This document shows, in pieces, positions 16,998 through 25,320 of a stretch of 64,000 nt of DNA. Position 1 is the stretch's first letter, and the number at the start of each line of letters is the position of its first letter. The notes beneath the pieces are model-generated. The model was not told where the DNA came from and ran no database searches. It saw only the letters and a list, made by a program, of their open reading frames with translations. Location of the stretch: the NCBI RefSeq assembly GCF_019904175.1, contig NZ_CP061913.1:6696001-6760000 (forward strand), written 5' to 3'. The translations under genes were made by a program, and so were the position numbers. The DNA comes from Dactylosporangium vinaceum (GTDB taxonomy: Bacteria; Actinomycetota; Actinomycetes; Mycobacteriales; Micromonosporaceae).

Positions 16998-18164
16998 ATG
17001 ACGACCTACGCGCTCCCCGCCCCGCCCGCGACGACGCCGGCCCGCCCGCGTCTGGTGACCCGGGCGCTGCTGCTGCGGCTGGTGTCGATGCTCGGCTCGT
17101 CGATCGGCTTCTACCTGCCGCTGTCGGTGGTGCCGCTGTTTGCCCGCGACTCCGGCTCCGCGCGCGCCGCGGGCCTGGCCACCGTCGCGCTGCTGCTGGC
17201 GACCGTCGCGTGTGAGCTCGTCACGCCCCGCCTGGTGGCCCTGGTCGGCTACCGGTGGGCCCTGGGCCTGGGCCTCGTCCTGCTGGGCGCGCCGACGCTG
17301 GTGCTGACCGTGACCGGCGAGCCGGGAGCGATCCTGGCGGTCTGCCTCGTCCGCGGAGCCGGGTTCGCGATCTGCACCGTCGCCGGCGGGGCGCTGACCG
17401 TCACGCTGATCCCGGCCGAGCGCCGCTGCGAGGGCCTGGCGTTCGTCGGCACGGTCGCGGGCGGCTCGAGCCTGATCGCCCTGCCCACCGGCGTGTGGGC
17501 GGCCGACCGCTGGGGCTACACCCCGGTGTTCCTGGCCACGGCCGTCCTCACGCTCCTGGCGCTGCTCGCGGTGCCCGGCCTCCCCCGCCGGATCGCCGGC
17601 AACACCGCCCACCGCGGCCTGCTGTCGGGCCTGCGCCGCCCGGCCCTGACCCGGCCGGCCACCGTCTTCGCGGCCGTCACCGCCGCCGTCGGCGTGCTCG
17701 TCACGTTCCTGCCGCTGGCCACCTCGGCCCAGCCGGCCTGGGTCGCCGCCGCCGCACTCCTCGCGCAGCCCGCCGCCGCGACCGCCGCCAGCTGGCTCAC
17801 CGGCCGCGTCGCCGACCGCCGCGGCCCCGCCCGCTTCCTGACGCCCGGCCTGATCCTGGCCGCCGCCGGCATGGCCCTCCTGGCCCTCATCGGCACTCCG
17901 GCCGCGGTGATCGGCGGCGCGGCCGTGTTCGGCACCGGCTTCGGCATCCTGCAGAACACCACACTGTCGCTCATGTACTCGCGCGAGCGGGCCGGCGGCG
18001 AAAGTACCGTCAGCGCCATCTGGAACACCGCCTACGACCTGGGCATGGCCGCCGGTGCCCTGGCCGCGGGCCTGATCGTCGCCTCCGCCGGCTACCCGCT
18101 GACCTTCCTGCTCACCGCCGCCGCCATCCTCCCCGCGCTCGCACTGTCCACCCGGGAGCGCTGA
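16998..18164 (+). CDS. MFS transporter (drug/metabolite efflux type)
   Basis: A 388-residue membrane protein with about 12 predicted helices. It shows an MFS pattern with a motif-A-like turn in the second half (LTGRVADRRGPARFLTPG) and a helix-5-like segment (GAGFAICTVAGGALT). Proteins of this shape export small molecules by proton antiport; the substrate is not predictable. The ATG at 16998 is preferred over 16992 because TAGCGT lies exactly 7 nt upstream, giving a leaderless transcript. It is divergent from a MocR regulator, the probable controller. A strong hairpin follows the stop. Confidence 0.9.
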   Translation: MTTYALPAPPATTPARPRLVTRALLLRLVSMLGSSIGFYLPLSVVPLFARDSGSARAAGLATVALLLATVACELVTPRLVALVGYRWALGLGLVLLGAPTLVLTVTGEPGAILAVCLVRGAGFAICTVAGGALTVTLIPAERRCEGLAFVGTVAGGSSLIALPTGVWAADRWGYTPVFLATAVLTLLALLAVPGLPRRIAGNTAHRGLLSGLRRPALTRPATVFAAVTAAVGVLVTFLPLATSAQPAWVAAAALLAQPAAATAASWLTGRVADRRGPARFLTPGLILAAAGMALLALIGTPAAVIGGAAVFGTGFGILQNTTLSLMYSRERAGGESTVSAIWNTAYDLGMAAGALAAGLIVASAGYPLTFLLTAAAILPALALSTRER

Positions 18165-18172
18165 CCCGCCGC

Positions 18173-18208
18173 GGGCCGGCCGGCGTCCGGGCCGACGCCG
18201 ACCGGCCC
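18173..18208. terminator. bidirectional hairpin terminator
   Basis: A 15-bp stem (18173-18187 with 18194-18208, one mismatch) with a 6-nt loop lies between the convergent MFS gene (ends 18164) and the Asp/Gly/His-rich protein gene (ends 18219). Confidence 0.78.
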
Positions 18209-18218
18209 CGCGCCGCGA

Positions 18219-18866
18219 TCAGGCGGTGCGGTGGCGACCCTGGTACACGGTCGCGGTCAGCTTGTACAGGTGGCGGTGGCCGACCTGCTGGCACGACGCC
18301 TTGTCCCACTGGCCGCGGCGGACCCCGGCCCGCGCGTCGCTGCGGCACGCGTGGCGGCTGCGGTAGAAGTCGACGGTGAACGTCCGGGCCTTCGGCGCGA
18401 ACCGCACGTCGTGCTGGTGGCCCCGGTTGTCGCGGTCGCGCCAGTCACCCTGCTGGTCCCGGCCGCGGCCGTCGTTGCCGCCGCGGTCGCCCCGGCCGTC
18501 GTTGCCGCCGTGGTCGTCGCTGCGGCCGCCGTGGTCGTTGCCCCGGTCGTCGCGCTGGTCGCCGCTGTGGCCGCTCGGCTGACTGCCCGAGCCGTCGCCG
18601 TGGCCGTCGTCATGCCTGCCGTCGCCGCGCTTCCCGTCGTCGTGCTTCCCGTCGTCGCTCCGCTGGCCGTCGCGGCTCTGCACACCGCCGGTGCGGGCCT
18701 GGTCGGAACCGTGCTGCTGGGTGGCGGTCGTCGTGACCGGCACCGCGACGTCGGTCGGCGACGCGACGGAGGCGGCGGAGGCGGCGGTGCCGCTCAAGCC
18801 CAGCGCCGCCCCGGCGACGACGCCCATGCCGACAACCGTCAGTGTCCTGCGAGCCTTGGCATTCAT
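18219..18866 (-). CDS. secreted Asp/Gly/His/Arg-rich low-complexity protein
   Basis: A 215-residue protein. The signal peptide is MNAKARRTLTVVGMGVVAGA with cleavage near ASAAS. Residues about 70-150 are low-complexity, with repeats of DDGK, GDGRHDDG, DDRGNDHGG and NDGRGDRGG. The final 60 residues form a more ordered domain (APKARTFTVDFYRSRHACRS, QWDKASCQQVGHRHLYKLTA) with two Cys that could form a disulfide. The His/Asp-rich part could bind metal, which is only an inference. AAGGA lies about 10 nt before the ATG at 18866. No known family is recognised. Confidence 0.75.
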   Translation of the reverse strand: MNAKARRTLTVVGMGVVAGAALGLSGTAASAASVASPTDVAVPVTTTATQQHGSDQARTGGVQSRDGQRSDDGKHDDGKRGDGRHDDGHGDGSGSQPSGHSGDQRDDRGNDHGGRSDDHGGNDGRGDRGGNDGRGRDQQGDWRDRDNRGHQHDVRFAPKARTFTVDFYRSRHACRSDARAGVRRGQWDKASCQQVGHRHLYKLTATVYQGRHRTA

Positions 18867-19061
18867 GTCCGGTGGTTCCTTCCCCCGTTGCGATTTCCGT
18901 GTGCAAGCACCGTAAACCCCCAAACCGGACATGTACGAAATATGCGCTCACCGCTTCATCCCGATTCCCGCCGCCGAACACGCGCGCGCAGCCACCGGAA
19001 ACGCGCGCCCGACCGGCCGAAACGCGAGCCCGGCCACCGTTCGGAGGAGGGCGGCCGCCGT

Positions 19062-21473
19062 TCAGCCGGTGCAGCGCCGCGCGATCAGCGTGGCCTCATC
19101 GCCGTTCCAGACCGGCCCCGGGCGCACGATGTAGCCGGCGGCCACGAACTCGTGCCCGCCCGTGCGGACCCCGTCGAGGAACTTCCCGCCCACCGGTCCG
19201 GCGGCGACCCGGGTCCACCGCGTCCCGTCCCAGTGCAGCGCCAGGGGTTGCCTGGTCGCCGCCCGCTCCTCCCCGATCAGCCCGAGCAGCCACGCGTCCC
19301 CGGGCCCGAACACCGTCACGCCGTGCACGGAGCCGGCGCCGACGTCAGGCAAGGCGGCGACAGTCCACTGCCGACCGTCCCAGTGGGCGGCGTACGGGCG
19401 CTGGGTGCCGACGGTGTCCACCCAGAGGCCGCCCACCCAGACGTCAGCCGGCCCGGCCGCTTCGACGTTGCGCAGCAGGGTCTGCCGGCCCGCGACGGGT
19501 GGCCGGGGCATGGCCGACCACCGCACGCCGTCCCAGTGCTCGACGAGCGGATCGCCGCCCCAGTCACCGCCGACCGCCCACACGTCCGAGGGGCCGGAGG
19601 CGGCCGCCGCGCGCAGCAGGTTCGACGTCGCCAGCGGGCTGGGTGCGGCGATGCGGGTCCAGCCGCCGCCGTTCCAGCGCAGGACCGCGGCCTCCGAGGA
19701 GTACTGGGTCTCGTTGGTGTAGCCGAGCACCCAGACGTCGGTGGCGGTCATCACGACGGCCGACGCGAACAGGCCGGCCGGGAGCGGCCGCTCGGTCCAC
19801 GTGGTGCCGTCCCAGTGCACCGCGATGCTGTACACCGGCACATCGCCGCCGTCACCGGCACCGTTGTCGCCGTAGCCGACGGCCCAGGCGTCGGTGCGGC
19901 TGCGGGCGGCGACGTCGGACAGCAGGTTGGCGCCGGTGCCGGGGTTCGGGCTCGGGAACGTCTGCCACGCCGAGCCGTCGTAGTGCGCCAGCAGGCTGCG
20001 GCGGCCGGACTGCCCCACCGCCCATACGTCGGACGGGCCGGTGGCGGCGATCCCGGCGATGTAGTGGATCCCGGCGGCGGCCGGCGGCATCGCGATGCCG
20101 GTCCAGCCCGCCGCGCACCTCGTCGGCGCCGGTGTCACCACGGGAGCCGGGGTCGTCGGCGTCGGTGCCGGTGCCGGTGGTGCGGTTGTCGTTGGCGCGG
20201 TTGTCGTTGGCGCGGCAGTCGTGGGTGGTGCGGTGGTCGCCACCGGTGGGGCGCCGGCCGCGGTCGTGGCGGGCGCCGAGGCCGGCGGAGGCTTCGGTGC
20301 GGCCGAGGGCGGGCGCGTGGAGGCGGAGGTGACGGCCACGACCGGCCGGTCGGCGGCGTCCGAGGACAGGGTGGAGGACAGCACCCCGGCGACGACCGCC
20401 ACCACGACCGCCCCGGCGGTGCCCGCCGCGGCGACGGCGCCCGGATGCTGCTGCGCGGTGCTCACGACGGCCGCGACCGCCGGCTGCCGGGTCACGCTCG
20501 CGACGAGCGCCTGGACCCGGTCGCGCCCGCGCTCCAGGCGACCGGGCGGTGCGTCGGGAGCCGTGACCGCGCCCTCCAGCACGGCCACCGGCGACGGCAC
20601 CGGGCGGGAGAACCAGCCGGTGACGATCTCGATGATCGTGCGGCGGCGGTCGGGGTCGGTGTCGCGCTGCCGGTCCAGCCACGCCTGGAGCGCGGCGGGG
20701 ACGGGCAGCAGCGGCAGGGTCCGGAACTTCTTGAGCACGGCGGCGCCCGAGCGGGCCAGCCGGATGGTGTCGGCCTCGGCGCCGCAGGCCGCGCAGCCGG
20801 TGATGTGGGCGGCGACCGCGTCGTAGCCCTCGGGTGCGATCGTCCGCCGCCCGCCCAGGAGCCCGGTCAGGCCCGCGCAGCCCAGGGTGCCGGCCGAGCG
20901 GGCCACCCACACGGCGGCGAGGCGCGCCACGAACCGCTTCAGGGCCCTGGACTTCAGGACCGAGATGTTGCTGTAGCCCGTGAGGCCGGCCGCAGCGGCG
21001 AGGTCGGCCCCGGTGAGCTCCAGGCGGAAGGCGCAGTAGACGAGGGTGCAGTCCCGCGGCGAGAGCAGGCTCAGCGCCTCGTGCACCCACTGCCAGAACT
21101 CGCGGGTGCCGGCCTCCTCCGGCGGGCTCGGGGCGGAGGAGGTCAGGGCCGGCTCGAGGTCGGCGGGCGCGGCCGGGATCGAGTAGCCGCGCCGGCGCCG
21201 GGCCGTGTAGCGGGCCACCTCCCGCCCGGCCGCCGTGAGCAGATACTTGAACAGCGAGCTGCGGTCGTAGGCGAACCGCAGCTCCGTGCCGCCGTCGTAG
21301 GCGCGGATGACGGCGTACATGACCCTGCGGGTCAGCTCTTCCGCGTCGGCGTCGTCGGGGACATGGGCGCGGACGAAGCCCCAGATCTCGGGCATTGCGT
21401 CGTTGAGGAGGTGCCAGAGCGCCTCCCGGCCGGCCGCTCCACCGCGCCGGACGTCCTCGAACCGCCGATCCAT
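19062..21473 (-). CDS. single-chain ECF-like sigma factor, zinc motif, membrane segment and extracellular beta-propeller
   Basis: An 803-residue protein with an unusual order of parts. Residues 17-95 resemble sigma region 2 (LWHLLNDAMPEIWGFVRAHV). Residues 133-188 resemble region 4, with a helix-turn-helix (LSPRDCTLVYCAFRLELTGA, ISVLKSRALKRFVARL). Residues 223-230 read HITGCAAC, the HxxxCxxC core of zinc-binding anti-sigma domains. A single hydrophobic helix lies at about 347-366, followed by a Pro/Thr/Ala-rich linker (385-450). Residues 451-803 are a propeller with repeated DVWAVG and HWDGTTWT blades. This predicts a cytosolic sigma factor tethered by its own anti-sigma and an outside sensor. 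The ATG at 21473 has GGAGG 5 nt upstream. Planctomycetes have loosely similar sigma fusions; in this phylum it is unusual to my knowledge. Confidence 0.85.
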   Translation of the reverse strand: MDRRFEDVRRGGAAGREALWHLLNDAMPEIWGFVRAHVPDDADAEELTRRVMYAVIRAYDGGTELRFAYDRSSLFKYLLTAAGREVARYTARRRRGYSIPAAPADLEPALTSSAPSPPEEAGTREFWQWVHEALSLLSPRDCTLVYCAFRLELTGADLAAAAGLTGYSNISVLKSRALKRFVARLAAVWVARSAGTLGCAGLTGLLGGRRTIAPEGYDAVAAHITGCAACGAEADTIRLARSGAAVLKKFRTLPLLPVPAALQAWLDRQRDTDPDRRRTIIEIVTGWFSRPVPSPVAVLEGAVTAPDAPPGRLERGRDRVQALVASVTRQPAVAAVVSTAQQHPGAVAAAGTAGAVVVAVVAGVLSSTLSSDAADRPVVAVTSASTRPPSAAPKPPPASAPATTAAGAPPVATTAPPTTAAPTTTAPTTTAPPAPAPTPTTPAPVVTPAPTRCAAGWTGIAMPPAAAGIHYIAGIAATGPSDVWAVGQSGRRSLLAHYDGSAWQTFPSPNPGTGANLLSDVAARSRTDAWAVGYGDNGAGDGGDVPVYSIAVHWDGTTWTERPLPAGLFASAVVMTATDVWVLGYTNETQYSSEAAVLRWNGGGWTRIAAPSPLATSNLLRAAAASGPSDVWAVGGDWGGDPLVEHWDGVRWSAMPRPPVAGRQTLLRNVEAAGPADVWVGGLWVDTVGTQRPYAAHWDGRQWTVAALPDVGAGSVHGVTVFGPGDAWLLGLIGEERAATRQPLALHWDGTRWTRVAAGPVGGKFLDGVRTGGHEFVAAGYIVRPGPVWNGDEATLIARRCTG

Positions 21474-21534
21474 CAGGCCCTCCACGAGCTCGCCGCGGCC
21501 GCCGCACCCATGGTGGCGGTCCCATCGCGGTCTG

Positions 21535-21777
21535 TCACTCCCCGATCGGCTCGACTTCCGGGCCGACCGGGCGCGGGCGTCCGAGGTGGTCGAGGTGATC
21601 AACGTGGTCGCGGGCGCCCACCACCTTCAGAGGCAGCCGGGCCCGCGCGCTCACACCCCCGGACCGGGGAATGTCGAGCAGCATGGCGAGGCCGGCGGCG
21701 GCCAGTGCCAGTCCCTCGCGCTGCGCGAGCATCGCGCCGGCGCCGAACAGTTGCAGCAGGATCTGCAGTCGCTTCAT
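21535..21777 (-). CDS. small hydrophobic hypothetical protein
   Basis: An 80-residue frame, MKRLQILLQLFGAGAMLAQR onward, with one strongly hydrophobic region (residues 4-37) and a charged His/Asp/Arg tail. It sits upstream of the sigma-fusion gene and is read in the same direction, 61 nt apart, and could be its operon partner. A GTG nine nt further upstream is an alternative start; no convincing Shine-Dalgarno is seen. The hydrophobic N-terminus looks protein-like, but the gene could be spurious. Confidence 0.4.
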   Translation of the reverse strand: MKRLQILLQLFGAGAMLAQREGLALAAAGLAMLLDIPRSGGVSARARLPLKVVGARDHVDHLDHLGRPRPVGPEVEPIGE

Positions 21778-21833
21778 ACCGTCCACAGAGTCGTTCCCCG
21801 GCGCCGGCTAACAGGCCCGGCGAGAATGGGGCC

Positions 21834-22700
21834 ATGGAGATGGATGTCAACGCCGCGGTGCGGTTCGTGGCGACGCACGGGCGGGTGCTCGACCGGCGGC
21901 GGCTGGATGTGCTCCTCGGCCGGGGGGAGCCGGAGCCCGTGCTCGCCGCGCTCGACGCGTACCGGAACGGGGACGGCGGGTACGGCTGGGGCCTGGAGCC
22001 CGATCAGCGCTCGGCCACCAGCCAGCCCGTCGGCGCCATGCACGCCCTGGAGGTGCTGGCCGACGCCGGGGACGGGCGGAGCCCGCGGCCGATCGAGGTG
22101 TGCGACTGGCTGGCCGCGCACAGCCGGGCCGACGGGGGCATCCCGTTCGGGCTCCCGCACGACGACACCGCCGGCAACGCGAAGCACTGGGTCGACGCCG
22201 ACCCGGCCGTGTCCTCGCTGCAGATGACGGCGCAGCTGGCCGCCCAGGCGCACCGGATCGCGCGGCGGCGGGCCGACGTCGCCGGGCACCCGTGGCTGGC
22301 CGCCGCCACCGCCTACTGCATCGACCAGATCGAGCGGCTCGGCGCCGACCCGCACGCCTATGTGGTGATGTTCGCGCTGCACTTCGCCGACACCGCCCCG
22401 CCGGCCCACCACCTGGTCGAGCGGCTGCTGCGGTACGTGGTGCCGGACGGGCCGACGCCGGTGAGGGGCGGGGCCGGCGGCGAGGCGCTGCACCTGCTGG
22501 ACTTCGCGCCCTACGCGGACGGCCCGGGCCGCCGGGCGCTGCCCGCCGGGGCGCTCGCGAAGGACCGGGAGCGGCTCGCCGCCGCTCAGCGCGACGACGG
22601 CGGCTGGACCGTGGACTACCCGGTGTACAGCCCGGCGGCGGCGCTGGAGTGGCGGGCCTACGCGACGGTCCAGGCGGTACGCGTGCTGCGCGGCCGGTAG
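21834..22700 (+). CDS. alpha/alpha-toroid protein (prenyltransferase/squalene-cyclase-like)
   Basis: A 288-residue protein with the repeating helix pairs and QW-like signatures of the terpene cyclase/prenyltransferase toroid fold: RNGDGGYGWGLEPD, CDWLAAHSRADGGIPFG and AAAQRDDGGWTVDYPVYSPA. The DxDD motif of squalene-hopene cyclases is absent, so it is probably not a cyclase; many actinobacteria carry such short toroid proteins with no assigned role. The start is ATG 21834 or the in-frame ATG 21840. The gene is divergent from the small ORF at 21535-21777. Confidence 0.8.
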   Translation: MEMDVNAAVRFVATHGRVLDRRRLDVLLGRGEPEPVLAALDAYRNGDGGYGWGLEPDQRSATSQPVGAMHALEVLADAGDGRSPRPIEVCDWLAAHSRADGGIPFGLPHDDTAGNAKHWVDADPAVSSLQMTAQLAAQAHRIARRRADVAGHPWLAAATAYCIDQIERLGADPHAYVVMFALHFADTAPPAHHLVERLLRYVVPDGPTPVRGGAGGEALHLLDFAPYADGPGRRALPAGALAKDRERLAAAQRDDGGWTVDYPVYSPAAALEWRAYATVQAVRVLRGR

Positions 22701-22780
22701 TGCGCTGCCCGGCGACCGGGACCGGTATCCGTTGACCGGGGGGCCGCGCTCGTGATACCAGTCGACGATCATCGATACTC

Positions 22781-22864
22781 GTGACAATCCTGCCGCTCAT
22801 CGCGGCGTTGCTCCTCCTGCAGCGGTACTGGCGCGGCGGCCTGACCATCGGCGCGCTCGAGTGA
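22781..22864 (+). pseudogene. relic of a carbohydrate ABC transporter permease (C-terminal 27 residues)
   Basis: Reading to the TGA at 22862-22864 gives VTILPLIAALLLLQRYWRGG, then LTIGALE. This is the characteristic end of MalG-type sugar ABC permeases (a last hydrophobic helix, LQRY, then a G-rich L-T-x-G-A tail). Upstream of 22781 the frame (ARDTSRRSSIL) is not permease-like, so only the tail survives. It lies 12 nt before the arabinofuranosidase start, the place an uptake operon's last gene would occupy. The interpretation is inference from a short match. Confidence 0.6.
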
Positions 22865-22875
22865 AAGGCAATGCG

Positions 22876-24390
22876 ATGCTCAAGGCGCACGTCACCCTCG
22901 ACCCGGCGGCCGTCGTCGCCCCCGTCAGCCGCCGGCTCTTCGGCACCTTCGTCGAGCACATGGGCCGGTGCGTGTACACCGGCATCTACGAGCCCGGCCA
23001 CCCGCTCGCCGACGAGGACGGCTTCCGCACCGACGTGCTCGCGCTGACCCGCGAGCTGGGCGTCACCACGGTGCGCTACCCGGGCGGCAACTTCGTCTCC
23101 GGGTACCGCTGGGAGGACGGCATCGGCCCGCGCGCGCAGCGGCCGCGGCGGCGGGAGCTGGCCTGGCACAGCATCGAGACGAACGAGATCGGCATCGACG
23201 AGTTCGCCCGGTGGGCGGCCAAGGCGGGCGTCGAGATCATGTACGCGGTGAACCTCGGCACCCGCGGCGTCCAGGAGGCGCTCGACGTGCACGAGTACTG
23301 CAACCAGCCGGCCGGGACGACGCTCGCCGACCTGCGCCGGGCCAACGGGGCCGAGCAGCCGTACGGGATCGCGATGTGGTGCCTCGGCAACGAGCTCGAC
23401 GGGCCGTGGCAGCTCGGGCACAAGAACGCCGCCGAATACGCCCGGCTCGCCGCGGAGACGGCCCGCGCGCTGCGGGCGGCCGAGCCGGGTCTGCAGCTGG
23501 TGGCGTGCGGCAGCTCCGGCTCGACGATGCCCACGTTCGGCTCCTGGGAGTCGACGGTCCTGGAGGAGACCTACGACCTCGTCGATTACATCTCGTGCCA
23601 CGCGTACTACGAGGAGTACGACGGCGATCTGGGCTCGTTCCTGGCTTGTGCCAACGACATGGACCACTTCATCGACAGTGTCGTCGCCACCGCGGACAGT
23701 GTCGGTGCCCGTCTGCGCAGCCGTAAGAAGATCCAGCTGTCCTTCGACGAGTGGAACGTCTGGTACCTCTCCCGCTTCCAGGGCGGCCCGCCGCCGACCG
23801 AGTGGCAGGTCGCGCCGCGGGTCATCGAGGACGAGTACAACGTCGCCGACGCCGTGGTCGTCGGCAACCTGCTCATCGCGCTGCTGCGCCACAGCGACCG
23901 GGTCACCGCGGCCTGCCAGGCGCAGCTCGTCAACGTCATCGCGCCGATCCGCACCGAGCCGGGCGGCCCGGCCTGGCGCCAGAGCATCTTCCACCCGTTC
24001 GCCCGCACGGCCGCCCTCGCCCGCGGCGACGTGCTGCGGACCGCCGTCGACGGCCCCTCCTACGAGACCGAGCGCTACGGCACGGCCGCGACTGTCGACG
24101 CCGTCGCCACCCACGACCCGGCCACCGGCGACCTGGTGCTGTTCGCCGTCAACCGGGACCGGGCCGAGCCGGTCGAGCTGACCGTCGGCCTGCGGGCGTT
24201 CGGGGCCGGCGCCCGCCCGGCCGGGACGTGGACCCTGGCCGACGACGACCTGCTGGCGACCAACACCGCCGACTCCCCCGACCGCGTCACCCTCGACACC
24301 TCCGGCACCGTCACCGTCGACGGCGACACCGCGACGGTCGTGCTGCCTCCGGTCTCCTGGACGGCGGTCCGCTTCCGTAAGCCTTCCTGA
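22876..24390 (+). CDS. alpha-L-arabinofuranosidase, glycoside hydrolase family 51
   Basis: A 504-residue intracellular enzyme that releases terminal L-arabinofuranose from arabino-oligosaccharides. GH51 landmarks are clear: SRRLFGTFVEHMGRCVYTGI, VRYPGGNFVSGYRWEDGIGP, the acid/base Glu at residue 173 in CLGNELDGPW and the nucleophile Glu at residue 292 in LSFDEWNVWY. A C-terminal beta domain runs from about 380 to 504. There is no signal peptide. GAAAGG lies 7-8 nt before the ATG at 22876. A relic of a sugar ABC permease precedes it, which suggests that oligosaccharide uptake genes once lay upstream. A near-palindrome TCGACGATCATCGA (22762-22775) is a weak operator candidate. Confidence 0.95.
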   Translation: MLKAHVTLDPAAVVAPVSRRLFGTFVEHMGRCVYTGIYEPGHPLADEDGFRTDVLALTRELGVTTVRYPGGNFVSGYRWEDGIGPRAQRPRRRELAWHSIETNEIGIDEFARWAAKAGVEIMYAVNLGTRGVQEALDVHEYCNQPAGTTLADLRRANGAEQPYGIAMWCLGNELDGPWQLGHKNAAEYARLAAETARALRAAEPGLQLVACGSSGSTMPTFGSWESTVLEETYDLVDYISCHAYYEEYDGDLGSFLACANDMDHFIDSVVATADSVGARLRSRKKIQLSFDEWNVWYLSRFQGGPPPTEWQVAPRVIEDEYNVADAVVVGNLLIALLRHSDRVTAACQAQLVNVIAPIRTEPGGPAWRQSIFHPFARTAALARGDVLRTAVDGPSYETERYGTAATVDAVATHDPATGDLVLFAVNRDRAEPVELTVGLRAFGAGARPAGTWTLADDDLLATNTADSPDRVTLDTSGTVTVDGDTATVVLPPVSWTAVRFRKPS

Positions 24391-24399
24391 CCCCAACCG

Positions 24400-24436
24400 C
24401 CGGCCGGTCACGGCGAGGCCGCCGCCCACCGGCCGG
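24400..24436 (+). terminator. hairpin terminator after the GH51 gene
   Basis: CCGGCCGGT (24400-24408) pairs perfectly with ACCGGCCGG (24428-24436), 9 bp with a 19-nt loop that can itself pair partly. It lies 10 nt after the GH51 stop codon. The following 200 nt up to 24636 hold no convincing gene. Confidence 0.6.
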
Positions 24437-24636
24437 GTCATGGCAGGGCGCCCCGGCGACGACGCCCCGGGGCGGCGGGCGCTGTCAGGGCTGGCCGCGC
24501 ATCCCGTGTTCCGCGATGCGTTCCGGTTTTGCGGCTAGGGTTTGGCGACGGTGAGCCGGGCGTGGCGGCCGTGGACAGGGTGATGGGCGTCGGTTTGGCC
24601 TGTTGGAAGCATTCCTCGATCGCCGGAGGTGGAGGC

Positions 24637-25269
24637 GTGGACAGTTCGGTGCAGCCGGGGCGCAGGCTCGTCCCGGTGGTGCTCGGTGCGGTTGCGCTTG
24701 TTGCCGTGGTGGTGGAGGCGGTGGCGGCGGCCAACCCGGGACGCTACGTCGTGCTCGTTCCGGCCGGTCGGGCCGCCGTCGTCGCCGTGGTGCTGGCGGC
24801 GGCGTTGGTGGTGGCTGGCGTCGCCGTCGGTCTGCTGGTGCGCCGGACGGTCGCGGCGAAGGTCGTGGCCGCCGGCACGGCCGTGGTGGCGCTCGTCGTG
24901 GTGTGCTGGGGGCTCGAGGTCGGGCGGGCGAACGACGGCCGGCAGCGGGGCGCAACGGACTCGGTCGCGGTCTCGCCCGACGGCCGGTTCGAGCTGGTGC
25001 TCGTGCACTACCCGTCGTCGGAGGCGCCGCGCGACTACCTGCGGCTGCGCTCGAGGGACGGGGTGGGTAGCCGCGAGTCCGGGCAGAGTCTCGCCTGCTT
25101 CTCCAAACACTATGACGTCAACGCCCCCGAGGACCAGTTCGGCCAGGCGTCGTTCGTCGCGGAGCGCGAGGTCGAGATCCGGGCCGCGACGGGCGAGCCG
25201 TTCCGGACGACCTTCGACCCCGCCTCGTTGAACGCCGTCGCGACCTGGTCCCGGGGCTGCGACGCCTGA
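24637..25269 (+). CDS. membrane protein with C-terminal extracytoplasmic domain, unknown function
   Basis: A 210-residue protein with three hydrophobic helices (LVPVVLGAVALVAVVVEAVA; AAVVAVVLAAALVVAGVAVG; VVAAGTAVVALVVVCWGLEV). A soluble domain of about 100 residues follows, starting with SVAVSPDGRFELVLVHYPSS, a strand pattern like one propeller blade. Two Cys (SLACFSKH and SRGCDA) lie in the soluble part. The GTG at 24637 has GGAGG 7 nt upstream (24625-24629). No family is recognised. The convergent ABC permease gene ends 51 nt beyond. Confidence 0.75.
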   Translation: MDSSVQPGRRLVPVVLGAVALVAVVVEAVAAANPGRYVVLVPAGRAAVVAVVLAAALVVAGVAVGLLVRRTVAAKVVAAGTAVVALVVVCWGLEVGRANDGRQRGATDSVAVSPDGRFELVLVHYPSSEAPRDYLRLRSRDGVGSRESGQSLACFSKHYDVNAPEDQFGQASFVAEREVEIRAATGEPFRTTFDPASLNAVATWSRGCDA

Positions 25270-25320
25270 AGGCGCTCCCACCAGCCACAGTCGAGCCGGT
25301 CTCGAAGCACCGTTGTAAAG

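Noticed and set aside
18231..22700. A 1489-codon open frame on the plus strand
   Set aside because: Most of it is antisense to the sigma-propeller gene and has the Arg/Gly/Ala composition of a GC-rich shadow; only the last 289 codons (from 21834) are a real gene.
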